Below, one piece after another: positions 6,574-15,702 of a stretch of 64,000 nt of DNA. The DNA lies in assembly GCA_964588705.1 (NCBI GenBank), contig CAZPQV010000006.1, positions 1 to 64,000 of the forward strand, read 5' to 3'. Made by a program: the position numbers and the translations under genes. This stretch comes from CAZPQV01 sp964588705. Lineage in GTDB: Bacteria > Bacteroidota > Bacteroidia > Flavobacteriales > Weeksellaceae. Position 1 is the stretch's first letter, and each line of letters starts with the position of its first letter. The notes under the pieces were generated by a model. The model was not told the origin of the DNA and did not search any database. It saw only the letters and a list, made by a program, of their open reading frames with translations.

Positions 6574-8280
6574 ATGGAAAAATATTTAGAAAAAATACTT
6601 AATAAAGGCATCATTTTGGTGACTTTTTTTACCTTTTTTCATTTATTTTCACAAGAAGACCAATACAAAATACTGGATAATGAAATTTGGAATCTACAAT
6701 CTGATAAAGAAAAAGCATTAGAGAAAGCCAAAGAATATATTTCATTAGCAAAAAAAGAAAAGAATAAAAGTAAACTTCTAAATGGTTATACTCACGCTGT
6801 TACGAATTCAAGATCTTCACTACAATTAAAATATAGTGATAGTTTACTGGATGTTGCAATTCAACTTAAAAACAATAATCAAATAGGTAACGCTTATAAT
6901 ACTATAGGAGAAGTATTGCAAAACGATTATCAATATAAACTTGCATTAGAAAAAACTCTGGTTGCACTTGATTTTTATAAAGCTGCCAATAATTTGCACA
7001 ATATTTATACAACCAAATTCAATTTGGGAAATATAAAGAAATACTTTATGGATTATGAAGAATCTAAAATTTGGTTTCAGGAATCTACTTCATATTTTCG
7101 TTCTCAATTAGCATTAAAAGAAAATAGTTCAACAGTTTACTATTTATATTCCCTAACAGCCTTAATTGATACTAATAGCCATCTTGGGAATTTTAATGAA
7201 AATAAAAACTTATTAGCAGAGGGTAATAATTTCTTCTCGACTTATCCCGATTATGAACAATTTTCACCAATTATTATTTCTTCAGAAGGTATTAACCAAT
7301 ATTTTCAGAAAAACTTTAGCAGTGCCATTCAAAAACTTAATGATGCCTTAGATCTTTATGAAGATAGCGGAAAACATCTCACCGAACGCTTTTATCTGGG
7401 AATGAGTCACTGGCATTTAGGCGACAGAGAAAAAGCCATGCATTGGCTGAAAATGATTGATGAAGATTATAATGAAACAGGCAAACTCTATCCCGAATTT
7501 CGCCCGGCTTACGATAAAATTATAGAATATTATAAGGGAAAAAACCAAAAAGACAGTGCCTACTATTATACTGAGAAGGCATTGGCAATCGACCGCGATC
7601 TGAATAAAGCTATGAGTGAGGTTCGCACCAAAATGCACAAAGAATTTGATACGCCAAGACTGTTAGAAGAACAGGAAAAACGAAGTCAAATTCATCTTAT
7701 CCTAATTTTTTCAGTTTTGATACTTGGAGGATTTGGATATTGGCTTTATAGAAAGAAAGCAAAGTCTAATAAACTAAATATTTTGCTCACAAATCCACAA
7801 TTTAAAAATATTCGCTCCGAAGAATTAGAAGCTTTACCAAAATCGGTAAAAGAAGCTGAAGCCATAGAAAAGACAGAATCTACCGACGAAAGCATCGACG
7901 ATAATATTGATTATGAAGCTTACAAACCCATCAACAAAGAAACAGTAAATCAGATCCTAAAGCAACTTCAAAATTTTGAAGACCATAAAGAATTCATACA
8001 ACCCGGTTTGAAGCTTTGGTCTCTAGCCAAAAGTTTTAATATCAACGAAAAATATTTATCGGCAATCATTAAGACCAAAACGGGATTTAGTTTTAATGAA
8101 TACCTTAGCCATCTTAGGACTCAGCACTTCACTGAGCTTGCAGAAAAAGGTGAATATGCCAATAAAACTATTGAAGAAATTGCCAAAACTCTTGGTTTCG
8201 CCAATAAACAAATGTTTTTCAGAGAGTTTAAAGCAAGATATCGTATGACGCCGGGAGCTTATTTGGATAAATATAGGTAG
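6574..8280 (+). CDS. TPR-containing membrane AraC-family regulator
   Basis: The product has 568 residues. Residues 1-30 are a signal or anchor segment; about 35-340 hold tetratricopeptide-like helical repeats (for example IGNAYNTIGEVL, YTTKFNLGNIKKYF, TERFYLGMSHWHLGDREKAM). A transmembrane helix at about 370-388 (IHLILIFSVLILGGFGYWLY) is followed by a basic linker. The C-terminal 100 residues are an AraC/XylS HTH_18 domain (LWSLAKSFNINEKYLSAIIK; NKTIEEIAKTLGFANKQMFFREFK). This one-component layout, sensor TPRs outside and DNA-binding domain inside, is common in Flavobacteriia. The target is unknown; the divergent lipoprotein operon is the obvious candidate. Confidence 0.9.
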   Translation: MEKYLEKILNKGIILVTFFTFFHLFSQEDQYKILDNEIWNLQSDKEKALEKAKEYISLAKKEKNKSKLLNGYTHAVTNSRSSLQLKYSDSLLDVAIQLKNNNQIGNAYNTIGEVLQNDYQYKLALEKTLVALDFYKAANNLHNIYTTKFNLGNIKKYFMDYEESKIWFQESTSYFRSQLALKENSSTVYYLYSLTALIDTNSHLGNFNENKNLLAEGNNFFSTYPDYEQFSPIIISSEGINQYFQKNFSSAIQKLNDALDLYEDSGKHLTERFYLGMSHWHLGDREKAMHWLKMIDEDYNETGKLYPEFRPAYDKIIEYYKGKNQKDSAYYYTEKALAIDRDLNKAMSEVRTKMHKEFDTPRLLEEQEKRSQIHLILIFSVLILGGFGYWLYRKKAKSNKLNILLTNPQFKNIRSEELEALPKSVKEAEAIEKTESTDESIDDNIDYEAYKPINKETVNQILKQLQNFEDHKEFIQPGLKLWSLAKSFNINEKYLSAIIKTKTGFSFNEYLSHLRTQHFTELAEKGEYANKTIEEIAKTLGFANKQMFFREFKARYRMTPGAYLDKYR

Positions 8281-8312
8281 AGAAGTATTCTCCTAATCAG
8301 CAAAAAAATTGT

Positions 8313-8341
8313 AAAACTCGGCTATGAACCGAGTTTTCTGA
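8313..8341 (+). terminator. Convergent rho-independent terminator
   Basis: A perfect 9-bp stem AAAACTCGG/CCGAGTTTT with a 7-nt loop lies 32 nt after the regulator stop. It overlaps the 3' end of the integrase gene, whose stop codon lies in the loop (8322-8324). Confidence 0.75.
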
Positions 8342-9577
8342 TTTTTTCCTGATCCTTCTTTTCTTTCCGCATTAATTTAGATTTCAAATCCTTCATATCC
8401 TCTCCTACTTTCTTATCCAAGATTTTTGCATAATGCTGAGTCGTTTTGATGCTTTTATGACCAAGCATTTTGCTGACACTTTCAATGGGAACATTATTTG
8501 AAAGCGTTACTGTTGTCGCAAAAGTGTGTCTGGCACAGTGAAAAGTCAGTTTTTTCGAAATTCCACAGTTCTCAGCAATAGTTTTCAGGTATTCGTTCAC
8601 TTTTTGATTGGTAAAAACAGGCAATAGTTTCCCAGATTGCACAACTACAGGATGATTCTCATAATCATTGAGTATTTTCTCCGCTACCGAAAGCAATGGA
8701 ATATTTGAAGAAGAGCCCGTTTTCTGACGATTGGTCATAATCCATAAACCACCATCAACACCGGTGGAAATTTGATCCTTCGTCAGATTGTAAATGTCAA
8801 TATAAGCCAGGCCTGTATAACAACTGAACACAAAAGCATCCCTTACGAGATCAAGTCCTTTTCCGCTAAATTTTTTATTTCTAATTGAACTCAGCTCTTC
8901 TTCGGTAAGAAAGTTTACATTTACTTCATTAAATCGACCTTTATAAAACGGCGCCAAGTCTCTTTCAATCCAGTTATTTTCATAGCAGATTTTCAAAATT
9001 TTACTCAAATTCTTTGTGTGCTTCACCGCCGAATTATTATTAATACTCGATTTTGTTCGCAAGTAATAGTCGAAATCATTTAGAAATGACGTCTCTAATT
9101 TTCTGACATTGATATCAGATTTATTATGAAATTTCCACAAGAAATCCTTTAAGTGCTTCAAGCAAGTTCGAAAATTTTTGAGCGTTGCAATCGCATATTC
9201 CTTCCCAATAAGGCTTTCCATTTTGTTATTATGATCTTCGAAGACTGAAATAAGGGATATTTCCGTTTGTCCTTTTCCTGATAGTAAATTTTTTATATCA
9301 GCAGCATCGAACGTTTCACCCGCCATTACCAGTTTATTTTCGATTTCAAGGACTTTGGCTTGAAGGACATCAAAATGCCTGTTCAACGTTCTTGCTTCTT
9401 CAGAATTGCCTTTTAAACGGTTTTGAAGAGAGCTCCATTTGGAAATATCTACACTTTTACCAGTTGANNNNNNNNNNGCTTCCCATCAACCGTAATCCGC
9501 ATATAGATTGGCACTCGGGAGTTTGCTTTTGACTTAGATTTTCTGGCGTAAAATAATACTGAAACTTTCGCATTCAT
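8322..9577 (-). CDS. Tyrosine recombinase/integrase (contains N gap)
   Basis: The gene begins at ATG 9577 (MNAKVSVLFYARKSKSK, then MRITVDGK), an arm-binding-type N-terminus, is interrupted by ten N at 9468-9477, and continues in frame to 8322; about 415 residues. A SAM-like core-binding domain (about 110-200) precedes the catalytic domain. Catalytic motifs: Lys in RQKTGSS, HCARHTF (HxxR), LGHKSIKTTQHYA (His and the Tyr nucleophile). The first catalytic Arg, normally in TGLR, is Ala here (CYTGLAYIDI); related Bacteroidetes element integrases such as IntDOT also lack it. It points away from the 3' end of tRNA-Phe 250 bp away, so it probably integrates an island there. The true gap length must be 2 modulo 3 to keep the frame. 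Confidence 0.9.
9468..9477. other. Assembly gap (10 N) in integrase gene
   Basis: Ten N interrupt the integrase between the codons for VDGK and STGK. The flanking frames are joined only if the real gap is 2 modulo 3, so ten is a placeholder length. Confidence 0.95.
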
Positions 9578-9609
9578 ATTTTTGAATTTAAGGGTTAAAA
9601 TTACTTGTC

Positions 9610-9724
9610 GGTGACCTCTCATACAAGATGTTCAATTACGGAACACCTTTATAGACGGGTGTTTGCGAAGAATTCGGTTACCTCAAATATTCAAAAAGTG
9701 GCAGGTCACCTCGAAGGTCACCTA
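9610..9724 (+). promoter_or_regulatory. Cluster of GGTNACCT motifs beside tRNA-Phe
   Basis: Four copies of the near-palindrome GGTNACCT occur at 9610-9617 (GGTGACCTC), 9676-9683 (GGTTACCTC), 9704-9711 (GGTCACCTC) and 9716-9723 (GGTCACCTA), all between the integrase start and the tRNA 3' end. Three of them share the longer GGTNACCTC. They are candidate arm-type or accessory binding sites of the integrase; this is inferred from position only. Confidence 0.5.
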
Positions 9725-9764
9725 AAGATTGAGAAATTTTGGATTATTTTGATATTTCCAAAAA

Positions 9765-9800
9765 ACAAAAAAGCCCTTAAATACTAAGATTTAAGGGCTT
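9765..9800 (-). terminator. Terminator after tRNA-Phe
   Basis: A perfect 12-bp stem AAGCCCTTAAAT/ATTTAAGGGCTT with a 6-nt loop, followed on the minus strand by TTTTGTTTTTT. It lies 26 nt beyond the tRNA 3' end. Confidence 0.8.
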
Positions 9801-9826
9801 TTGTAACAAATTGTTGTTGTTTCTTG

Positions 9827-9899
<73 letters not shown>

Positions 9900-10005
9900 A
9901 TTACTCTTGTTGATTAAGTGGTTGCAAAAATAACAACTTTAATCATATCCCACAAATTTTACAGGCAAATTTTAAGGATTTTAGCTAAAACTGTTGATTT
10001 TCAGA

Positions 10006-11832
10006 TTAATTATTTTCCTCTTCCCTGCGCATCTGCTCGCTTAATTCTTCCAAAACAGGATTGATGGTGCTTTCAGGAAGGTCGCTGATGCGAATGTACA
10101 TCAGTCCATCGATCGCATCATTAAATCCTGGATCTACATTGAAAGCAATAACTTTTGCATTCTGCTTAATGTATTTTTTTATCAGAACCGGAACACGCAT
10201 TTCAGGCTCCAGATCATCAATCAGACGGTCGAGTTTATTAAGGTCAGATTCTGCTTCATCAAGGAAAAGATGTTTATCGCGGTCTCTAAGTTTTATTTTA
10301 AATTCTTTTTTGGGATGAACATACTGCGCCACCGCCGAATCATAATAATTCGAACGCATAAACTCAATCATCAAAGATTTCGAAAATTCAGAAAACTTAT
10401 TGCTGATACTTACACCTCCCATCAAAAATTTGTGCTCAGGATTTCTCAAACACACATGTACAATTCCTCTCCAAAGTAAAAAAAGCGGAAGCGGTTTCTG
10501 CTGATATTCCTTAGAAATATAAGCGCGTCCCATTTCTATTACCTTCTTGAAAAACGGATGCAGTTCCTGATCGAATTCAAAAAGAGAATTGGTATAAAAC
10601 CCTGAAATCCCCTCCGATTTCATGATTTTTTTGCCCAATCCCATACGATAAGCGCCCACCAATTTCTTTTCAGCGCTGTCCCAAAGAAAAAGATGATGGT
10701 AGGTTTTATCGTATTCGTCCAAATCAAACGGAAGATTGCTGCCTTCACCAATTTCCCTAAATGTAATTTCGCGTTGGCGGCCAATTTCTCTCATAATGGA
10801 TGGAATCTCGTTGTATTCCACACAAAAAACTTCATAATTCCCATTTCTGAAAAGAAATTTATCGGTATTGTAAAGCTTTTCCACCTCCAAAATCAGGTCT
10901 TCTTTTGGCGTTTCATCAATAATATTCTGTACAACGTTAGCTTCTTTCAGCAAAGGAAAATTTAGTTTAAGATTGGGAAGATTCATCTTTTCCATCAGCG
11001 ATTTTCTCCTGTCGTAATAGGACTCCAGCAGATAAATTTTATTTCGCAGCAATTCCTCAACTTCTGCAGTAGATTCCAGCTCACCGATTTGTTTTACCGA
11101 AACAGGTTTTCCAATTCTAATTCGAATTGGTTTTTCCCTTTTATTCATCATTTCAGCAGGTAAAAGCAAGGTTTGAAGATTAGGATGAATTTTCGACATC
11201 TGATAAAACAATGGGCTGTTCTTCGCATGAAAATACATCGGAACAACAGGAACTTTTGATTTTTTAATCAGTTTTAAAGCAGGTTTTTCCCATGCTTTAT
11301 CATGAATTTCATCAAAAGGATTATTCTTATTTGAAACCTCTCCTGCCGGAAAAATCCCAACACATCCACCATTTTCAAGATGCCTTAAAGTCGCTCGCAT
11401 TCCCGAAGTACTGCTGTACGCCTCTTTTCTGCTTTCAAATGGGTTTACCGGAATAACATAAGGTTCCATCGGTTTAATTTTTTCGAGAAGAAAATTCCCC
11501 ATAATCTTGAAATCAGGACGGATTTCTGTAAGAATCTTCGTCATCAGAATACCGTCGATCGCACCAAGCGGATGATTTGAAACCAAAATGAAAGGCCCAG
11601 TTTTGGGAATCCGTGCAAGATCTTCTTCAAAAACAATGTATTTCAATTCACGTTCACGAACGAATGAATCAAAAAAATCTTTCCCCTCTTTATTTTTCAG
11701 CTTATCATAAAGCTCATTTACCTCATCAATTTTTGCAAATTTCATAATGCCTCTAGCCACCGGATTTTTAAGAAATCCAATTTTTGACAGTCCCGAAACT
11801 TTTATCAAATCTTCTTTGGAAATGAGGCTCAT
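10006..11832 (-). CDS. olsF: OlsF-like bifunctional acyltransferase
   Basis: The product has 608 residues in two acyltransferase halves. The N-terminal half (about 80-290) is PlsC-like, with SNHPLGAIDG (the His...Asp acyltransferase motif) and FPAGEVS. The C-terminal half (about 330-560) resembles the GNAT-type N-acyltransferase OlsB (YHHLFLWDSAEKKLVGAYRMGLG, ISKEYQQKPLPLFLLWRGI, FLMGGVSIS). This fusion is the architecture described for OlsF, which makes ornithine or similar aminolipids by N- and then O-acylation; flavobacterial members may use other amino acids. It probably acts at the inner face of the cytoplasmic membrane. It lies 7 nt downstream of the aspartate kinase gene, so they are co-transcribed. 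Architecture is certain; the amino acid substrate is not. Confidence 0.8.
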   Translation of the reverse strand: MSLISKEDLIKVSGLSKIGFLKNPVARGIMKFAKIDEVNELYDKLKNKEGKDFFDSFVRERELKYIVFEEDLARIPKTGPFILVSNHPLGAIDGILMTKILTEIRPDFKIMGNFLLEKIKPMEPYVIPVNPFESRKEAYSSTSGMRATLRHLENGGCVGIFPAGEVSNKNNPFDEIHDKAWEKPALKLIKKSKVPVVPMYFHAKNSPLFYQMSKIHPNLQTLLLPAEMMNKREKPIRIRIGKPVSVKQIGELESTAEVEELLRNKIYLLESYYDRRKSLMEKMNLPNLKLNFPLLKEANVVQNIIDETPKEDLILEVEKLYNTDKFLFRNGNYEVFCVEYNEIPSIMREIGRQREITFREIGEGSNLPFDLDEYDKTYHHLFLWDSAEKKLVGAYRMGLGKKIMKSEGISGFYTNSLFEFDQELHPFFKKVIEMGRAYISKEYQQKPLPLFLLWRGIVHVCLRNPEHKFLMGGVSISNKFSEFSKSLMIEFMRSNYYDSAVAQYVHPKKEFKIKLRDRDKHLFLDEAESDLNKLDRLIDDLEPEMRVPVLIKKYIKQNAKVIAFNVDPGFNDAIDGLMYIRISDLPESTINPVLEELSEQMRREEENN

Positions 11833-11839
11833 GTTCTTA

Positions 11840-13084
11840 TTAGTTTTGTTGAGTTACCATTTGCAGAGTATTGCGTGAAATCTGCTCCAGAAGTACTTTC
11901 TTTCCTTCATAAAATCTTCCAAGATTGCTCATATCTGTATTCCTCACTGTAAAAAGCGATACGTTTTTCACCACTTCTGTATTGAAAACTTCACCTAAAT
12001 CCTTGTTCAGAGCATCAATATTATTATACTTGTCTTCGAGGCAAAGTTCCAGTGAAATTGCGGTATTCTGCATCAGGGAGATCTTGATGTTATATTTAGC
12101 CAAATTCATGAAAATCATACTTAAATGCTCTTCAGCAATGAAGGAGAAGTCGCGCGTTGCAATCGTCATCAACACCTGATTTTCTTTCAGAATATAACTT
12201 TCAGTCTGCTCATTTTTTTCAGAATTACCAACTTTTGTTCCCGGTTTTTTAGGCTCAAGGAAAGATTTTACGTAAAATGGAATATTCTTCTGTTTCAGGG
12301 GCTGCAACGTTTTTGGGTGAATAACCGATGCACCGTAATAGGCCATCTCAATCGCCTCTTCATACGAAATACTCGAAAGCAGACTCACTTTTTCAAATTT
12401 TCTCGGATCGCCGGTCATCACGCCCGGAACATCTTTCCAAATCGTCATGGCTTCGGCATTCAGACAATAGGCAAAAATTGCAGCGGAATAATCCGAGCCT
12501 TCCCTTCCTAAAGTCACCGTAAAATTATTATTGTCAGAACCGATAAAGCCCTGAGTCACATAAGAAACATTCTTATTTAAAGTTGAAATATTTTCTTCAG
12601 TTTTATCCCAATTCACAACGCCTTCACGGTAAGTATCGTCTGTTTTCACATAATCCCTGGAATCGAGATACTGGTTTTTAAAACCGGCTTCGTTCAGATA
12701 TTCACTCAATATTTTTGACGAAATCATCTCGCCACAACTCACAACCTGGTCGTAAACGAAATTATAGTTCGGAGATTTGTTTCTTCTCAAAAAAGATTCG
12801 ATATCATCAAAGAAAAGTGAAATTTCATTAAAAACAGAATGCTTTTTTTCGAACAGTCCTTCCGCAATTTCAATGTGGTTTTGCTTTACCTTCTTTATTT
12901 CATCCTGATGGTTGTCTTTTTTAAAATAAAGTTCAACAACCTTCTCCAGCGCATTGGTTGTTTTTCCCATAGCCGAAACCACGAGCAAACAGTTTTCGAA
13001 GCCCTGAGTTTCCAGGACTTTACCTACATTTTTCACACCTTCGGCATCTTTTACCGATGCCCCTCCAAACTTAAAGACTTTCAT
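11840..13084 (-). CDS. lysC: Aspartate kinase
   Basis: The product has 414 residues, the usual size of a monofunctional aspartokinase. It phosphorylates aspartate in the first step of Lys, Thr and Met synthesis. The N-terminal MKVFKFGGASV is the nucleotide-binding KFGG(S/T)S motif; TLGREGSDYSAAIFA and WKDVPGVMTGDPRK are further kinase signatures. Residues about 300-400 form the C-terminal ACT-type regulatory region, which suggests feedback control by an end product. It is the first gene of a pair with the OlsF-like acyltransferase and diverges from fbp across 208 bp. Confidence 0.93.
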   Translation of the reverse strand: MKVFKFGGASVKDAEGVKNVGKVLETQGFENCLLVVSAMGKTTNALEKVVELYFKKDNHQDEIKKVKQNHIEIAEGLFEKKHSVFNEISLFFDDIESFLRRNKSPNYNFVYDQVVSCGEMISSKILSEYLNEAGFKNQYLDSRDYVKTDDTYREGVVNWDKTEENISTLNKNVSYVTQGFIGSDNNNFTVTLGREGSDYSAAIFAYCLNAEAMTIWKDVPGVMTGDPRKFEKVSLLSSISYEEAIEMAYYGASVIHPKTLQPLKQKNIPFYVKSFLEPKKPGTKVGNSEKNEQTESYILKENQVLMTIATRDFSFIAEEHLSMIFMNLAKYNIKISLMQNTAISLELCLEDKYNNIDALNKDLGEVFNTEVVKNVSLFTVRNTDMSNLGRFYEGKKVLLEQISRNTLQMVTQQN

Positions 13085-13292
13085 TAAATTATTCTAAATA
13101 TCAGCGGTATAAATTCAACAAATTTTTAATATCAACCTGAATTAATTTTCAAAAGTATAAATTAATCATCAATTACAGAAACATCGTTCAACAAACTGCC
13201 TGCGGAAATTATGATTTACATCAACAATAAAGAAACTTATTAGTAAAATTGATTTTATTTTCCGAAATTTGAAAAAATCTAAAAAGCATAAA

Positions 13293-14312
13293 ATGTCAGA
13301 CCAGTCCTTACAAACTTTAGGCGAATTCATCATTGAAAAACAGGATGATTTTCAATATTCAACCGGTGAACTTTCCCGTCTTCTGAGCGCCATCCGTTTA
13401 GCATCGAAAGTCGTAAACAGAGAAGTAAACAAAGCCGGAATTGCAGACATCATCGGCCGTGCCGGAAATACCAACGTACAGGGTGAAGACCAACAAAAAC
13501 TGGATGTTCTTGCCAACGATATTTTTATTACAGCTCTTTCGCAAAGAGAAGTAGTGTGCGGAATTGCGTCTGAAGAAAGTGACGATTTTATCGAAATACA
13601 ATGCGGTGCAAACGGACATTTGAGCAAATATGTGGTTCTGATTGATCCTCTGGACGGTTCTTCAAATATTGATGTAAACGTTTCTGTGGGAACGATTTTC
13701 TCAATTTACAGAAGAGTTACGGAACCGGGAAGTCCTGTTGAACTTAGAGATTTCTTGCAAAAAGGTGTTAACCAAATTGCGGCCGGATACGTGGTATACG
13801 GTTCATCTACAATGATCGTTTACACGACCGGTAATGGTGTAAACGGTTTTACGCTCGATCCAAGTCTTGGAACTTATTATATTTCCCATCCGAATATGAA
13901 ATTCCCGGAGAAAGGGAAAATTTATTCCATTAACGAAGGAAATTATATCAAGTTTCCTCAGGGTGTGAAAAACTACCTGAAATATTGCCAGATGATGGAA
14001 GAGGACAGACCTTATACTTCCCGTTACATCGGATCTTTGGTTTCAGATTTCCACAGAAATATGATTAAAGGAGGAATTTATATATATCCTTCGTATGCGA
14101 ATGCACCACACGGAAAACTGCGACTGCTTTACGAGTGTAATCCTATGTCGTTCCTTGCCGAACAAGCCGGTGGAAAAGCAACCGACGGTTTCCAAAGAAT
14201 TATGGAGATCGAACCAACTGAACTACACCAAAGAGTTCCTTTCTTCTGTGGAAGTATAAAAATGGTTGAAAAAGCAGAGGAATTCATGAGAATGGATGCT
14301 ATAAAAGACTAA
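13293..14312 (+). CDS. fbp: Fructose-1,6-bisphosphatase class I
   Basis: The product has 339 residues. It removes the C1 phosphate of fructose 1,6-bisphosphate in gluconeogenesis. The metal- and substrate-binding motif VLIDPLDGSSNIDVN is intact, with EESDD upstream and the C-terminal LRLLYECNPMSFLAEQAGG. I start at ATG 13293 (MSDQSLQTLGEF); the frame could begin at a TTG eight codons earlier, but family members start near SLQTLGEF. A terminator follows, and menC comes next on the same strand. Confidence 0.95.
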   Translation: MSDQSLQTLGEFIIEKQDDFQYSTGELSRLLSAIRLASKVVNREVNKAGIADIIGRAGNTNVQGEDQQKLDVLANDIFITALSQREVVCGIASEESDDFIEIQCGANGHLSKYVVLIDPLDGSSNIDVNVSVGTIFSIYRRVTEPGSPVELRDFLQKGVNQIAAGYVVYGSSTMIVYTTGNGVNGFTLDPSLGTYYISHPNMKFPEKGKIYSINEGNYIKFPQGVKNYLKYCQMMEEDRPYTSRYIGSLVSDFHRNMIKGGIYIYPSYANAPHGKLRLLYECNPMSFLAEQAGGKATDGFQRIMEIEPTELHQRVPFFCGSIKMVEKAEEFMRMDAIKD

Positions 14313-14339
14313 GATTTTAAGAAATACTTTAATTAAATT

Positions 14340-14367
14340 TGTCAGAGTTTAACGCTCTGACATTTTT
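14340..14367 (+). terminator. Terminator after fbp
   Basis: Stem TGTCAGAG/CTCTGACA with a 7-nt loop, followed by TTTTTATT. It lies only 8 nt before the menC start, so menC must have its own promoter overlapping it or rely on read-through. Confidence 0.7.
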
Positions 14368-14370
14368 ATT

Positions 14371-15375
14371 ATGACCGCAAAATATTACCAATATATTCTG
14401 AATTTCAAAAGACCGGGAGGAACTTCCCGAGGCGTCCTTCATAAGAAGGAAACTTTCATTCTCGAAGTTTTCGAAAATGACAAAAAAGGTATTGGCGAAT
14501 GCGGACTTTTTCGCGGATTGAGCTATGATGACGTTCCGGAATATGAAGAAAAACTGAAATGGCTTTGCGAAAACATCAATGAAGATTATGAGTTTCTAAA
14601 AGAAGAACTTAGACATTTTCCTTCGATTTGGTTTGGATACGAACAGGCGCTTTTGAATATTAAAAACGGTTCTAACATTTATTTCCCAAGTAATTTTACC
14701 GAAGGTAATGCATCCATTAAAATCAACGGATTAATTTGGATGGGAAGCACGGAATTCATGGAAGAACAGATTGAAGAAAAGCTGAAGTTGGGCTTTGACT
14801 GCATCAAACTGAAAATTGGAACCGACTGGAATTCTGAAAAGAAAATTCTGAAAGAACTCCGCGAAAAATTTCCTGCCGAAAAACTGGAATTGCGCGTTGA
14901 TGCCAACGGAGCGTTCAGTTTTGAAGAAGCTAAAGAAGTATTAAAAGAGCTTTCGGACCTGAAAATACACTCAATTGAACAGCCCATAAAAGCAGGAAAT
15001 ACAGAGCAAATGAAATTACTTTGTGCAGAAACTGCCACTCCAATTGCTTTGGATGAAGAATTGATTGGCGTTGTAAATGCATCAGAAAAAATAAAATTAT
15101 TAGAGACCATTAAACCGCAATATATCATTCTGAAACCTTCTCTGGTTGGTGGATTTTCGGGTTGTGACGAATGGATTTCAGCCGCAGAAAACTTTGGAAT
15201 CGATTGGTGGATTACCTCTGCCCTGGAAAGTAATATCGGCTTAAATGCAATTGCGCAATATACATTCACCAAAGGAAATCCTCTTCCACAGGGATTAGGA
15301 ACCGGTTCTTTATTTACCAATAATTTCGAAAGTTCATTGTTACTTACCGGAGATCAACTCACAAAAAAAGCCTGA
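14371..15375 (+). CDS. menC: o-Succinylbenzoate synthase, enolase superfamily
   Basis: The product has 334 residues. The enolase-superfamily catalytic set is complete: the KLKIG lysine pair near 146-148, metal ligands in RVDANGAF, SIEQPI and ALDEEL, and the second lysine in IILKPSLVGG. The KPSLVGG form and the length fit MenC, which dehydrates SHCHC to o-succinylbenzoate in menaquinone synthesis. A dipeptide epimerase of the same superfamily is the main alternative, because no other men genes lie nearby. The stop codon is built into the terminator stem. Confidence 0.8.
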   Translation: MTAKYYQYILNFKRPGGTSRGVLHKKETFILEVFENDKKGIGECGLFRGLSYDDVPEYEEKLKWLCENINEDYEFLKEELRHFPSIWFGYEQALLNIKNGSNIYFPSNFTEGNASIKINGLIWMGSTEFMEEQIEEKLKLGFDCIKLKIGTDWNSEKKILKELREKFPAEKLELRVDANGAFSFEEAKEVLKELSDLKIHSIEQPIKAGNTEQMKLLCAETATPIALDEELIGVVNASEKIKLLETIKPQYIILKPSLVGGFSGCDEWISAAENFGIDWWITSALESNIGLNAIAQYTFTKGNPLPQGLGTGSLFTNNFESSLLLTGDQLTKKA

Positions 15376-15393
15376 ACAAAATGTTCAGGTTTC
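15363..15393 (+). terminator. Terminator overlapping menC stop
   Basis: Stem CCTGAACA/TGTTCAGG with a 3-nt loop, flanked by A-run and T-rich sequence, so it could work in both directions. Confidence 0.75.
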
Positions 15394-15702
15394 AAAAAAT
15401 AATTTTTTTTCAATAGTTGTGAGTTTAGATTACATCCTCTACAAAAATCATTTTCTTAAAATATTGCATCACTTGTGCAAATTTTGCTTTAATCATTTTC
15501 ATAGCCTGATAGTGAGATTTAAGTATAATAAGTGATATTTTCTTTTTACATCTAAAATTATACCAATGATGTTTCTGTTTCTAATTATTACACTTATTTC
15601 TCCAATTAATAGTTTTTACCCATACTTCTTTTTTTCGTGAGGGAAAGGTGAGAAAAAATTTTATAGAAAAAAATTACACTTTCGGGTGATTTTTTCGCGA
15701 AA
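15394..15702. other. Intergenic region between menC and kinase gene
   Basis: About 310 bp without a plausible gene. It is AT-rich. The only structures I see are the menC terminator at its left edge and the 29-bp element at 15667-15695 at its right edge. Confidence 0.6.
15667..15695. repeat. Element flanking the kinase-regulator operon, copy A
   Basis: The sequence AAAAAATTACACTTT, then CGGG, then TGATTTTT matches 19301-19328 with only a few changes. It lies just after the end of the kinase gene. On the minus strand it can also form a weak hairpin with a U-run, so it may be a terminator. Confidence 0.55.

Noticed and set aside
9605..9787. 60-codon open frame beside tRNA-Phe
   Set aside because: It covers the GGTNACCT motifs and runs into the tRNA terminator; no signal, motif or normal codon use. 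Treated as non-coding.
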